From: Bradyrhizobium sp. sBnM-33
GTDB taxonomy: Bacteria > Pseudomonadota > Alphaproteobacteria > Rhizobiales > Xanthobacteraceae
Length of the DNA stretch: 64,000 bases
Direction of reading: 5' to 3'
Assembly (NCBI RefSeq): GCF_032917945.1
Contig: NZ_CP136624.1
Span: 3,410,001-3,474,000, forward strand
A program made the translations under genes and the position numbers. Shown one piece after another: positions 28,301-40,300 of this stretch. Under the pieces are notes generated by a model, which saw only the letters and a list, made by a program, of their open reading frames with translations, ran no database searches and was not told the origin of the DNA. Each line of letters opens with the position of its first letter. The first letter of the stretch is position 1.

Positions 28301-31300
28301 GGAAGCGTTGCCTGCTCTCGATATGCCTGCAGCAACGGCCGCACATGTCGCGCCGCGTACCGCGGCAGAGGCGACGCTTGCCGCGATCTGGGACGAACTC
28401 CTTGGCCAGCCCGTGATTGGCGCTGACGACAATTTCTTCGAGCTCGGCGGCGATTCGATCATCTCGCTGCAACTGGTTGGCCGCGCCCGGCAGGCGGGCC
28501 TCGTGATCGAACCGCGTGACGTTTTCCGGCACCAGACCTTGCAGGAGCTGGCGCGGGTAGCGCGCATCGAACGGCCGGTGGAAGCGGCGGCTCCCGAAAA
28601 AGCTCTCGATGGCAGCGAACATCCGCTATTGCCGATCCAAGCGCGTTTCTTCAGCGAGGATGCCGGGGAGCGTCATCACTGGAATCAGGCTGTCCTTTTG
28701 ATGCCGAAGGCGCGCCTGGATTGGGCGACCGTTGAGCGCGCGGTCGCCGCCGTCGTCGCGCATCACGATGCCTTGCGTCTTAGCTTCAGGGAAGTCGATG
28801 GCGCTTGGCGCGCAACCTATGGTGCCGCGCCGGCAGTTTCGGAGTTGTTGTGGATTCGGAGCGGCATTCGCGATGCAGCCGAGGTAACGGCCGTCGCTTC
28901 TGCAGCCCAGGCGAGCCTGTCGTTGGCAGGACCGCTGCTGCGCGTGGTCGGCATGGATCTCGCCGACCGCAGCCAGCGGCTCCTCATTGTGGTGCACCAT
29001 CTTGTTGTCGATGGCGTGTCGTGGCGCGTGCTGCTCGAAGACTTTGCGGCGGCGTACGGGCAGCTTCAGCAAGGCGCCGCGTCGATCGCGCTGGCGAGCA
29101 GCCAGTCCTATGCATCCTGGGGCGCGCGGTTGCAGGCATATAGCGGCACCGAAGAGGTCTCTGCCGAGTTGCCCTATTGGCTCGAACGGGGATCGCACGC
29201 CGATCTGCCCTGCGACGATCATCATGACGTCGACCTTGTTGCCGAGGGCGAGGACATCCTGCTGGCATTCGATGCCGGGCTGACGACGCGGCTGCTCAAG
29301 GAAGCGCCGGCTGCCTATCGAACCCACGTCAATGATCTGCTGCTGGCGGCATTGACGCGGGCGATATCGCGCTGGAGTGGAATCGAGGAGGTTGTCGTCG
29401 AGCTCGAAGGGCACGGCCGCGAGGACGTCTTCTCTGGGGCAGACATTTCCCGCACGGTCGGCTGGCTCACCACCGCTTTCCCTGTGCGCTTGCCGGGAGG
29501 CTCCGGCGGCGACGCTTCGCTGATCAAATCCGTCAAGGAGGAGCTTCGGGCGATTCCTGCCCGCGGCTTGGGCTACGGCGTGTTGCGCTATCTCGGCACC
29601 GACGCGCAGCGCCACGCGCTGGCCGCGCTGCCCGAGCCGCGCATCGTTTTCAACTATCTCGGCCAGTTCGATTCCAGCGTGGGTGAGGGCACGTCGTTCA
29701 GGATCGCGCCTGAGAGCGCCGGGCCGGCGCGCAGCGACAGTGCGCCGCTTGGCCGCTGGCTGAGTATCAACGGCCAGGTGCGGGAAGGCCAGCTGCGGTT
29801 GTCGTTCAGCTACGGCCGCAGGCGTTATCGGCGAGCCACGATCGAACGCCTCGCAGAGCATTATGCCGCGGCGCTGAGAGAACTCGTCGGCCATTGCACA
29901 AGCGGTGCCCGCGGCATGACGCCTTCGGACTTCGCATTGTCGAATTTGAGCCAAGCCGATCTCGATCTCCTGGGCGCCACGATCGATTGCCGCGACATCG
30001 AAGACATCTATCCGCTGTCGCCGATGCAGCAGGGCATGCTTTTCCACGCGCTGCGCGACGGAGAAAGCGGCAACTACGTCAACCAGGTTGGTCTCGAAGT
30101 GCGAGGTCTCGATGCCGGCAGGTTGCGCGCAGCCTGGCATGAGGTGAGCGCGCGGCACGCGGTGCTGCGAACTGGCTTTGCCTGGCGCGAACTTTCGGGC
30201 GCGGCACAGCAAGTCGTTTATCGTCATGTGACGCTGCCATTCGTGGAAGAAGACTGGCGCGGGCAGGCCGCAGCCATGGACCGCAGCGAACTCGAGGCGG
30301 CGCTGGCGCGGGCGTCGCAGGCCGAGCGCGCCAAGAGTTTTGACCTGTCGCAAGCGCCGTTGCAGCGTGTGCGGCTGATCCGGCTAGATGAAAGCCGCCA
30401 CTGGGTGATCTGGACGCACCATCACATCTTGCTGGACGGCTGGAGCTCGGCGCGCCTGGTGGCCGAGATACTGCAACATGAGCATGGCTATCGTTTGCCT
30501 GCCGTACAGGGCCGCTACCGCGACTACATCGCCTGGCTGCAACGGCAGGAACGCGAAGCGTCGGCGACGTTCTGGCGCACGGCATTAGCGGAACTGGATG
30601 AGCCGGGCTTCGTGGCCGATAGGCTGGGAGGACCTGCAGCCACTGGTGCATCGGGCCATGGTTCACTCGACCTGCTTCTCACTGCCGATCTGACTGCAAG
30701 GCTGCAAGCATTTGCAAAGCGCGAGCGCGTCACGCTCAACACCCTGTTGCAGGGGGCGTGGGCGCAGTTGTTGCGTCGTCATACCGGCCAGCGCGTGGTT
30801 TGCTTCGGCGCGACCGTGTCGGGCAGGCCCGCAGAGATCGGCGGGTCCGAGGAAATGGTGGGCCTGTTCATCAACACACTGCCGGTCGTGGATCAGGCAA
30901 GCCCGCAGACCGATGTGGGTGCGTGGCTTCGCGACCTGCAGGAACGCAACATCGATTTGCGCGATCACGGCTGGATGCCGCTCTACGAAATCCAGCGTCT
31001 CGCAGGACGATCCGGCAGGCCGCTGTTCGACAATATCCTGGTGTTCGAGAACTATCCGATCGATCAGGCGTTGCGCGGCGAAAACGAAAGCGGTCACCGT
31101 TTCGGGCGGGTCGAGCAGATCTCGATCACCAACTATGCCCTTACGGTGGCGGTGTTCGCTAAGACCGACGGCATCAACCTCGGCTTTCGCTACCACCGCA
31201 ACCGGTTCGATGAAGACCAGATCAGATATCTGCAGCACACGTTGTCGCGGCTCCTTGCCGAGATCGTCGCAGACGCCTCCCGGCCGCTGGGTGAGATCAG

Positions 31301-34300
31301 CGGTCTCGATACGGATGAGACGCGAAAAGTACTCGGCTGGAGCGGCGGCTTCGCCAATGCTCCGAATGTTGGCAACAGCATTGTCGCTCAGATCGAGGCA
31401 CGGGCGGCTGTTTCGCCAGCCGCCATTGCGTTGGTATTTGGCGGCCAGCAGGTCGGCTATGGCGACCTGAACGCTCGCGCCAATCGTCTGGCGCGCCGGT
31501 TGCGAGACGACGGCATCGGTCGCGATCGGCTGGTCGGCCTCGCACTGGAGCGCAGCGTCGAGTTGATCGTCGGCGTTCTCGCCGTGCTGAAAGCCGGCGG
31601 AGCCTATCTGCCGCTCGATCCCGATTATCCGCCGGATCGTCTTCTGCATATGCTGCGCGACAGCGGAGCCGCGCTGGTGCTGACGCAAGGCCGGTTAGTA
31701 GAGCGCCTTGCGCCTGTGATCGCGGAAGCTGCCGTCGAGGCCTGGCCCATCGATGAAGAGACTAGGGCGCCGACCGGAGTGCCGGCTCGTAATCCGGACG
31801 TGGCGCTGCATCCGGACAGCCTCGCCTACGTGATGTACACGTCGGGATCGTCGGGTGCGCCCAAGGGCGTGGCGTGCACACATGGCGCGCTGGCCGCGCG
31901 GCTTGGCTGGATGCAGGCGGAATATCGCCTCGATGCCGGCGAGACCTTGCTGCAGAAGACGCCGTTCAGTTTCGACGTCTCGGTCTGGGAGATCCTGTGG
32001 CCGCTAGCTACCGGCGCACGGCTTGCGATCGCGACGCCGGGCGCGCATCGGGAGCCGCGGCTGCTGGTTGAGGCCATCGTTGCCCATGAGGTGACGACGC
32101 TGCATTTCGTGCCGCAGATGCTCGAACATTTCGTTGCCGAGCCCGAAGCGAAACGCTGCGGCACCCTCAAGCGTCTATTTGCCGGCGGCGAGGCCTTGTC
32201 GGCGGAGTTGAAGGCGCGTGTGCTTGCAACGTTTCCCAATGTGCGTTTCGATAATCGCTACGGTCCAACCGAAGCCTTGATCAATGCCACGTTCTGGAAC
32301 TGTCGTGACGACGGCGCAACGCGGGTGCCGATCGGACGGCCGATTCCAGGTACGGCAATTCGTATCCTTGATGCTGACATGAACATGGTCCCCGCCGGCG
32401 TGACCGGTGAACTGTTCATTGGCGGAGCAGGGCTGGCGCGGGGCTACTGGCGACGTCAGGCGCTGACGGCGGAACGTTTCCTTCCCGATCCCTTTGGCGC
32501 CACTGGCGCGCGGCTATATCGAACGGGCGATTTGGCGCGTTGGCACGCCGACGGTGCAATCGATTATATCGGCCGGTCCGATCACCAGATCAAGATTCGC
32601 GGCTTCCGCATCGAGCTTGGAGAGATCGAGGCGCGGCTGCTCGAGCAGCCCGGCGTCCGCGCTGCGGTGGTCGTGGCGCGCGAGGTCGGAGCCGGTCGAC
32701 AACTCGTTGGTTATGTCAGTGGCGCGAGTGAACTGGAGGAGTCGGTCCTGCGGACGGCGCTGTCGGCCGTACTGCCTGATTACATGGTGCCGTCGCGGAT
32801 CGCGGTGCTGGAGCGGCTGCCGCTGGCGCCAAACGGCAAGATCGACCGCCAAGCGCTCCCGGCGCCTGACGTGGCGTATATCGGCGCCGAATATCAGGCG
32901 CCGCGCACGCCAGCCGAACTGGCGCTCGCGGCGATCTGGGCCGAACTGCTCGGCCGTCCTGCTGTCGGCCTTGCCGACAATTTCTTCGAACTCGGCGGCG
33001 ATTCGATCATCTCGCTGCAGATGGTGAGCCGGGCCCGCCGCGCCGGTTACCTGATCGAACCGCGCGACGTGTTTCAGCATCAGACGCTCGAAGCGCTGGC
33101 GCTGGCCGCACGTGCCGAGCAGCGCAGCGAAGCGCTCGCCGAGCAGGGCCAGGCCACCGGCCCGCACTCGTTGCTGCCGATCCAGGCGAGGTTCTTTGCG
33201 GAGGACGCAGGAAAACGCGATTACTGGAACCAGGCGGTGCTGCTGCGGCCGAGAGATCATCTCGATTGGGAAATGATGCGGCGCGCGATAGCTGCCATGG
33301 TCGATCATCACGACGCGCTGCGGCTTCGCTTCCAGGAAAGCGCCGGAAGGTGGCGCGCGGAGCACGGCCCTGCACCCGCCGCCGGCGATTTGCTTTGGAT
33401 CCGAAGCGCGGCCGACGGGGAAGCCGTGACAGCGTTGGCGTCTTTGGCGCAGGCAAGTCTCTCGATATCGAGAGGACCGCTGTTGCGTGCGGTCGGGATC
33501 GATGTCGCCGATGGCACTCAGCGTCTCCTGATCGTGATCCATCATCTGGTTGTCGACGGCGTGTCATGGCGGGTTCTGCTGGAAGACATCGCCGCCGCGT
33601 ACGCGCAGCTAGTGAACGGCGACGCGACGGGCGCGCTTCCGCCGAAGAGCCACGCCTATACTGTGTGGAGCAAGCGGCTGCAAGATTATGCAGCATCGCC
33701 CGAACTGGCGACTGAACTTTCTTATTGGGTCGATCGCCGTGCGAATGCGGACATTCCCTGCGATGACGACCATGGCGGCACCGACTATGTCGCCGATGCC
33801 GATGAGGTCCTGCTCACGTTCGAACGGGAATTGACGCAGCGCCTGCTGACGGATGCGCCGTCCGCCTACCGTACGCAGATCAACGATCTTCTTCTCGCCA
33901 GCCTGGCACGCGCTGTCTGGCAGTGGAGCGGGCAGGACGATGTGCTGGTCGAGCTGGAGGGCCACGGCCGCGAGGACCTGTTCGGCGATCTCGATATCTC
34001 GCGCACCGTCGGCTGGTTCACGACCGCCTTTCCCGTGCAGCTGGCTGGTGGATCGCAGAACCCATCGTCATTGATCAAGACCGTGAAGGAGGATCTGCGC
34101 GGCATTCCTGGGAGGGGGCTCGGCTATGGCGTGTTGCGCTATCTCGGCTCGGAACAGCAGCGCACGGCGCTGTCTGACATTGCCGAGCCGAAGATTGCCT
34201 TCAATTATCTCGGCCAGATCGACGGCGGCGTCGACGACACGGCATTGTTCGCCATGGCATCGGAAAGCGCGGGCCCCTCGCGTGATGCATCGAGCCCGTT

Positions 34301-37300
34301 GCGGCGCTGGCTCAGCGTGAATGGCACCGTCCGCGAGGGCCAGTTGCGGCTCTCGTTCGGGTTCGGTCGCAAGCGCTATCGGCGCGAGACGATCGAGCAA
34401 TTGGCTGGGTTGTACGAAGCGGCGCTGCGCGAGTTGGTCGAGCATTGCACCAGCGGCGCCTGCGGCCTGACGCCATCGGATGTGGCACTGTCACGACTTG
34501 GCCAAGCCGATCTCGACAGGCTGGAGTTGGATTGGCGAGAGATCGAGGACATCTATCCGTTGTCGCCGATGCAGCAGGGAATGCTGTTCCATGCCATGCA
34601 CGATGGCGAGCGTGGGCTTTACGTCAACCAGGTCGCCGCGGAAGTGCGAGGCCTGGATGCCGGAAAGCTTCATCGCGCCTGGCAGGCGGTCAGTGATCGG
34701 CATGCGGTGCTGAGAACCGGTTTTGTCTGGCGCGACTTGGCAGGCTCGCCGCAACAGATTGTCTATCGTCGTGCTGAGGTGCCGTTCATCGAGGAGGACT
34801 GGCGCCCGCGAGCCGCGGCGTCCGAGCCGTCCCAGTTGGAGGCCGCGCTAGCCGATGTTTCGCTGCGCGAGCGGATCGAAGGGTTTGACCTGTCGAAGCC
34901 GCCCCTGCAGCGCGTGCGGCTGATCCGGCTCGGAGACGATCGTCATTGGCTGATCTGGACCCACCATCACATTCTTCTCGACGGATGGAGCTTGGCGCGG
35001 CTGATCGCCGAGGTGATGCAGCACAACGGCGACGGGCGGTTGCCTGCATTGCAGCGTCGTTATCGCGACTACATCGGTTGGCTACAGAGCCGGGACAGCG
35101 ATGCATCGGCGGCGTTCTGGCGCAATGCAGTGGCAAAGCTCGAAGAGCCAAGCTTCCTGGCAGGCGGTTCGACCGAACATGCAGACGCAGAGTCGTCCGG
35201 CCACGGCATGCTCGCGCTGGAGCTGGATGTTGCCGCGACGGAACGCCTGCAACAATTTGCTGCGCGCGAGCGTGTGACGCTGAACACGCTGGTACAGGCG
35301 GCATGGGCGCAATTGCTGCGCCAGTATACCGGGCAGGGCACGGTTTGCTTCGGCGTCACCGTATCAGGCAGGCCGCCGGAATTGGCCGGCGCCGAGGACA
35401 TGGTGGGTTTGTTCATCAACACCTTGCCGGTCGTCGACGATGCCAATCCGCAGCAGAAGGTCGGCGCATGGCTGCGCGACCTGCAGGATCGCAATCTGAC
35501 CTTGCGCGAATACGGCTGGACGCCGCTCTATGAGATCCAGCGCCTGGCGGGACGTCCCGGACGGCCGCTGTTCGACAGCATCCTGGTGTTTGAGAATTAT
35601 CCGGTCGACCGCGCGCTGATTGGGAAAAATCGACAGATTCGGGTTGGCGAGACCAGGATCATCGAGACCAGCAATTATCCGCTGTTCGCGAGCATCGGCC
35701 TTGATGAGCGATTGCGGTTGGCCTTCAACTATCAGCGCAAGCATTTCGATGAGGCGCAGATCGCGCGGCTGCAGCGCGCCCTTGTGCGGTTGATGGAGGC
35801 GTTGAGCGCCGATGCCGATCGGCCTGTCGGCATGATCGCGGCCAGCGATCCCGCGGATGATGCGCTGCTCTCCCGGGCGAACGACACGCGCTGCGATGAG
35901 CCGCGCCGGGGAATTATCGAGCAGTTCGAGGCGCAGGTCCGTCAATCTCCTGACGCTGTGGCGCTGGTGTTTGGCGATGCAGAGCTGAGTTATCGCGCGT
36001 TGAACGCGCGCGCCAACCGGCTGGCGCGGCGGCTGTGCGATCGCGGCGTTGGAGCCGACGTGGTGGTCGGGCTGGCGCTGGAGCGCGGCGTCGAGATGAT
36101 GGTCGCGCTGCTCGCGGTATTGAAGGTGGGCGGGGCCTATCTGCCGCTCGATCCGGATTACCCGCCGGAGCGGCTAGCGCACATGCTGCGCGACAGCGGC
36201 GCCGCGCTGGTGCTGACGCAACGCACGCTGCTCGATCGGTTTGCGCCCGTGCTGAAGGAGACCGGCGCCGAGGCCTGGCTGCTCGACGAGCAGGATAGCG
36301 GCGAGGGCGATGAGGCCGGCAATCTTGACGTCGCCGTCCATCCCGAGAGCCTCGCCTATGTGATCTACACCTCAGGCTCGACCGGCCTGCCCAAGGGCGT
36401 GATGGTCCGTCATGACGCGGTGACAAACTTTTTGGCGACGATGGCGGAGCGGCCGGGCATGACGGCCGAGGACCGCGTGCTCGGCCTGACCTCGCTGTCG
36501 TTCGACATTGCGGTGCTGGAACTGTGGCTGCCACTGACGCTCGGGGCATGCGTGGTGCTGGCCGATCGCGCGGCCGCGCATGATCCGTCGCGGCTCAAGG
36601 CGATGGTGGCCAAGCACGGGGTCACCATGATCCAGGCAACGCCCTCGACCTGGCGGATGCTGCTCGATCATGACGGCTCATCGTTACCCGCAAGCTGCCA
36701 CGTGCTGTGCGGCGGCGAGGCCTTGCCGCCGAACCTGGCGCGGCGGCTGGTGGCGCACGCCGGCGAACTCTGGAACCTGTATGGCCCGACCGAGACCACG
36801 GTGTGGTCGACCCGCCACCGCCTCGATGCCAACGACGACCGTCCGCTTCTGGGCGGCCCGATCGGCAACACCACGCTGCATATTCTCGACAACGACCTCA
36901 ATCTGGCGCCGGTCGGTGTGGCGGGCGAGCTCTATATCGGCGGCGCGGGACTTGCGCGCGGCTACTGGCGGCGTGGCGCGCTGACAGCGGAACGCTTCAT
37001 CCCCGATCCGTTCGGCACCTCCGGCGCGCGGCTGTACCGCACCGGCGACGTAGCGCGGTGGCGCGCCGACGGCGTGATCGAATATATCGGCCGTGCCGAC
37101 CACCAGGTGAAGATCCGCGGCTTCCGGATCGAGCTTGGCGAGATCGAGGCGCGGCTTCTCGAACAGGATGGCGTGCGGTCGGCGGTCGTGGTGGCGCGCG
37201 AGATCGGCGCTGCCCGCCAGCTCGTCGGCTATGTCAGCGGCGAAGCGTCGCTGGATGCGGCCACACTCAAGGCCGCGCTGTCGTCGGTGCTGCCGGACTA

Positions 37301-40300
37301 CATGGTGCCGGCGCGGATCGTGGTGCTGGACCGGTTGCCGCTGACACCGAACGGCAAGATCGATCGCAAGGCGCTGCCGGCGCCGGATCAGCTTGCGGCA
37401 TCGGCCGAACATGTCGCGCCGCGTACGCCGGCAGAAGCGGCGCTCGCCGCGATCTGGGCCGACCTGCTGCGCCAGCCCCATATCGGCATCACCGACAACT
37501 TCTTCGAGCTCGGCGGCGACTCGATCATTTCGCTGCAGATGGTGAGCCGCGCGCGTCGTGAAGGCGTACTCATCGACCCGCGCGATGTCTTCCGGCACCA
37601 GACGATCGAAGCGCTGGCCGCGTTGTCCCGCAACGTAGGCCCGAACAAGGACACTCCGGCACCTGCGCGTGGTTCACTGTCGGGTTTGACCAGCGAGCAG
37701 CTCGATCGGCTCGATCTAGACTGGAATCGCATTGAGGACATCTACCCGCTGTCGCCGATGCAGCAGGGCATGCTGTTCCACAGCCTGCGCGACGCCGGCA
37801 GCGGCGTTTACGTCAACCAGGTTAGCGTTGAAATCCGCGGACTTGACGCGGAGCGTCTCGGGAGAGCATGGCGCGAGGTGACCGCACGCCATCAGATGCT
37901 TCGGACCGGATTCCTGTGGCGCGAGCTTGCCGGGTCTCCATTGCAAGCCGTCTATCGCGACGCCATCGCGCCGTTCGAACAGGAGGACTGGCGCGGGCAA
38001 GCCATAACCGCTGAACGGATTGCGGAGGCGCTTGCCGGCGAACGCGCCGCCGAGTTCGATCTCTCGATGCCGCCGCTGCAGCGCGTGCGGCTGCTGCGCC
38101 TCGAGGCCGATCTTTATCGGCTGATCTGGACCTATCATCACATCCTGATGGACGGGTGGAGTTCGGCAAGGTTCGTCGGGGAAGTGCTGGAATGCTATTA
38201 TGGCGGCGCGCCGGCGGCGAACCCGACGCGTTACCGCGACTATATCGCTTGGCTGCTGGCGCAGGACGCCAAGGCTGCCGAATCTTTCTGGCGCCAACAG
38301 CTCAAGTCATTCGACGAGCCGACGCAATTGGCCGATGCCTTCGGCTCGCGCCGCCATGATGCTTCCCGCCACGAGCGCTGTTACACGCGGCTTGGAGAGA
38401 CGGCGACCGCGGAGCTGAAAGCATTCGCGCGCCGTGAGCGGATCACGCTCAATACAATCGTTCAGGGCGTATGGGCGTTGCTGTTGCAACGCTATACCGG
38501 CCAGCAGACCGTGACGTTTGGCGTCACCGTCGCCGGCCGCCCGGCTAGTCTCGACGGATCGCAGCAGATGCTCGGGTTGTTCATCAACACGCTGCCCGTG
38601 ATTGAAACGCCAAAGCCTGCGAGCACGGTTGGAGACTGGTTGCGCGCGCTTCAGGATCGCAATTCGGCGATACGGGATTATGAGCATACGCCGCTCTACG
38701 ATATCCAGAGCTGGGCCGGCCGTGCCGGTCAGGCCATGTTCGACAGCATCATCGTGTTCGAGAACTATCCGATCGAGCGCAGCATGCACCGCGGCGACGG
38801 CTCGCTGCAGTTCGGCGGCCTCAGGAATGTAGACGTCACGAACTATCCGATGGACCTGTCGGTGCTCGTCGAGGACACGCTTCAGGTCGAGTACACCTAT
38901 ATGCCGAGCCATTTCACGGCGGCACAGGCGACGCAGATCAAGGCGCAATTCGAGCAACTGCTGGCCGCGCTGACGCGCGATGCATCGGCCTTGCTCGGCA
39001 GCATCGATCCGGTCACGGCGGTCGACGCCGCGCTCGCCGAAAATTGCAATCGTCACGCGACCTCGGCGGCTTCATTGCCGCTGGTTCATGAGTCGATCGG
39101 CTTCCACGCGCAGCGTCATCCGCAACGGACGGCGCTTACCATCGGCGGCAGGACGCTCTCGTTCGGTACGCTCGACGCCAGGGCCAATCGTCTTGCCCAT
39201 CACCTGATTGCGCGCGGGCTTAAGCCCGAACAGCGCGTGGGCGTCGTGGTCGAACGAACAGACGTCACGATGGTTGCGCTGCTGGCAGTCCTGAAGGCGG
39301 GCGGGGCCTACGTTCCGCTCGACCCGGAGATACCGGCCGATCGGCGCGCCTTTGTCATGCGCGATGCCGGGATCTCGTTCTTGCTGACGGGACAGCTCGA
39401 TGTCCGCGAAGGCTTGGATGGTGTCGAGAGAATCTCCCTTTCGACATTCGATTTCGATGCCGGGCCGGACCATGCTCCGCAACCGGAGCTGCATCCCGAT
39501 AACCTCGCTTATTTGATCTACACGTCGGGCTCGACGGGCACGCCAAAGGGCGTCGCCGTCGCCCATGGGCCGCTCGCGATGCACTGTCATGTCACGGGCC
39601 AGCTTTACGAGATCGACGAGAATTCGTGCGAGCTGCACTTCCTGTCGCTTGTCTTCGATGGCGCCCACGAACGCTGGTTGACGGTCCTGTCGCATGGCGC
39701 CCGGCTCTTGATGCGGGACTCGGAATTGTGGACGCCGGAGCAGACGGTCGAAAACCTGCACGCGCATCGTGTCAGCCATATCGGATTGCCGCCGGCCTAT
39801 CTGCTACAGGTCGCAGAGTCGGCCGAGCAGGCAGGCAATCCGCCGCCGGTCAAGCTCTACTCGTTCGGCGGCGAGGCGATGCCGAAGGCGGGCTTCGACA
39901 AAGTCAGGCGCGTTCTGAAGCCGCGTATCCTGATCAATGGCTACGGTCCGACCGAAACCGTCGTTACGCCGCTGGTATGGAAGGTCGATGGCGCCTCCGA
40001 ATGCGAGACACCTTACGCGCCGATTGGTTTGCCGGTCGGCGACCGCCGCGCCTACATCCTCGATAGTTCGCTCAATATCATTCCCGCCGGTGTCGCCGGC
40101 GAGCTCTATCTCGGCGGCTTCGGACTGGCGCGCGGCTATCACGGTAAGGCGGGCATGACCGCCGAGCGGTTCGTGCCCGATCCATTCTCGGCGGTGCCGG
40201 GGGCGCGGCTATACCGGTCCGGTGACCTCGCGCGCTGGCGCGAAGACGGTACCGTCGAATATCTCGGCCGCAGCGACGACCAGGTCAAGGTCAACGGCTT

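Noticed and set aside
28626..30353. Long antisense frame of 575 codons inside NRPS 3
   Set aside because: High-GC NRPS genes produce long antisense frames by codon bias. The translation has no family signature, and the sense strand is clearly coding.
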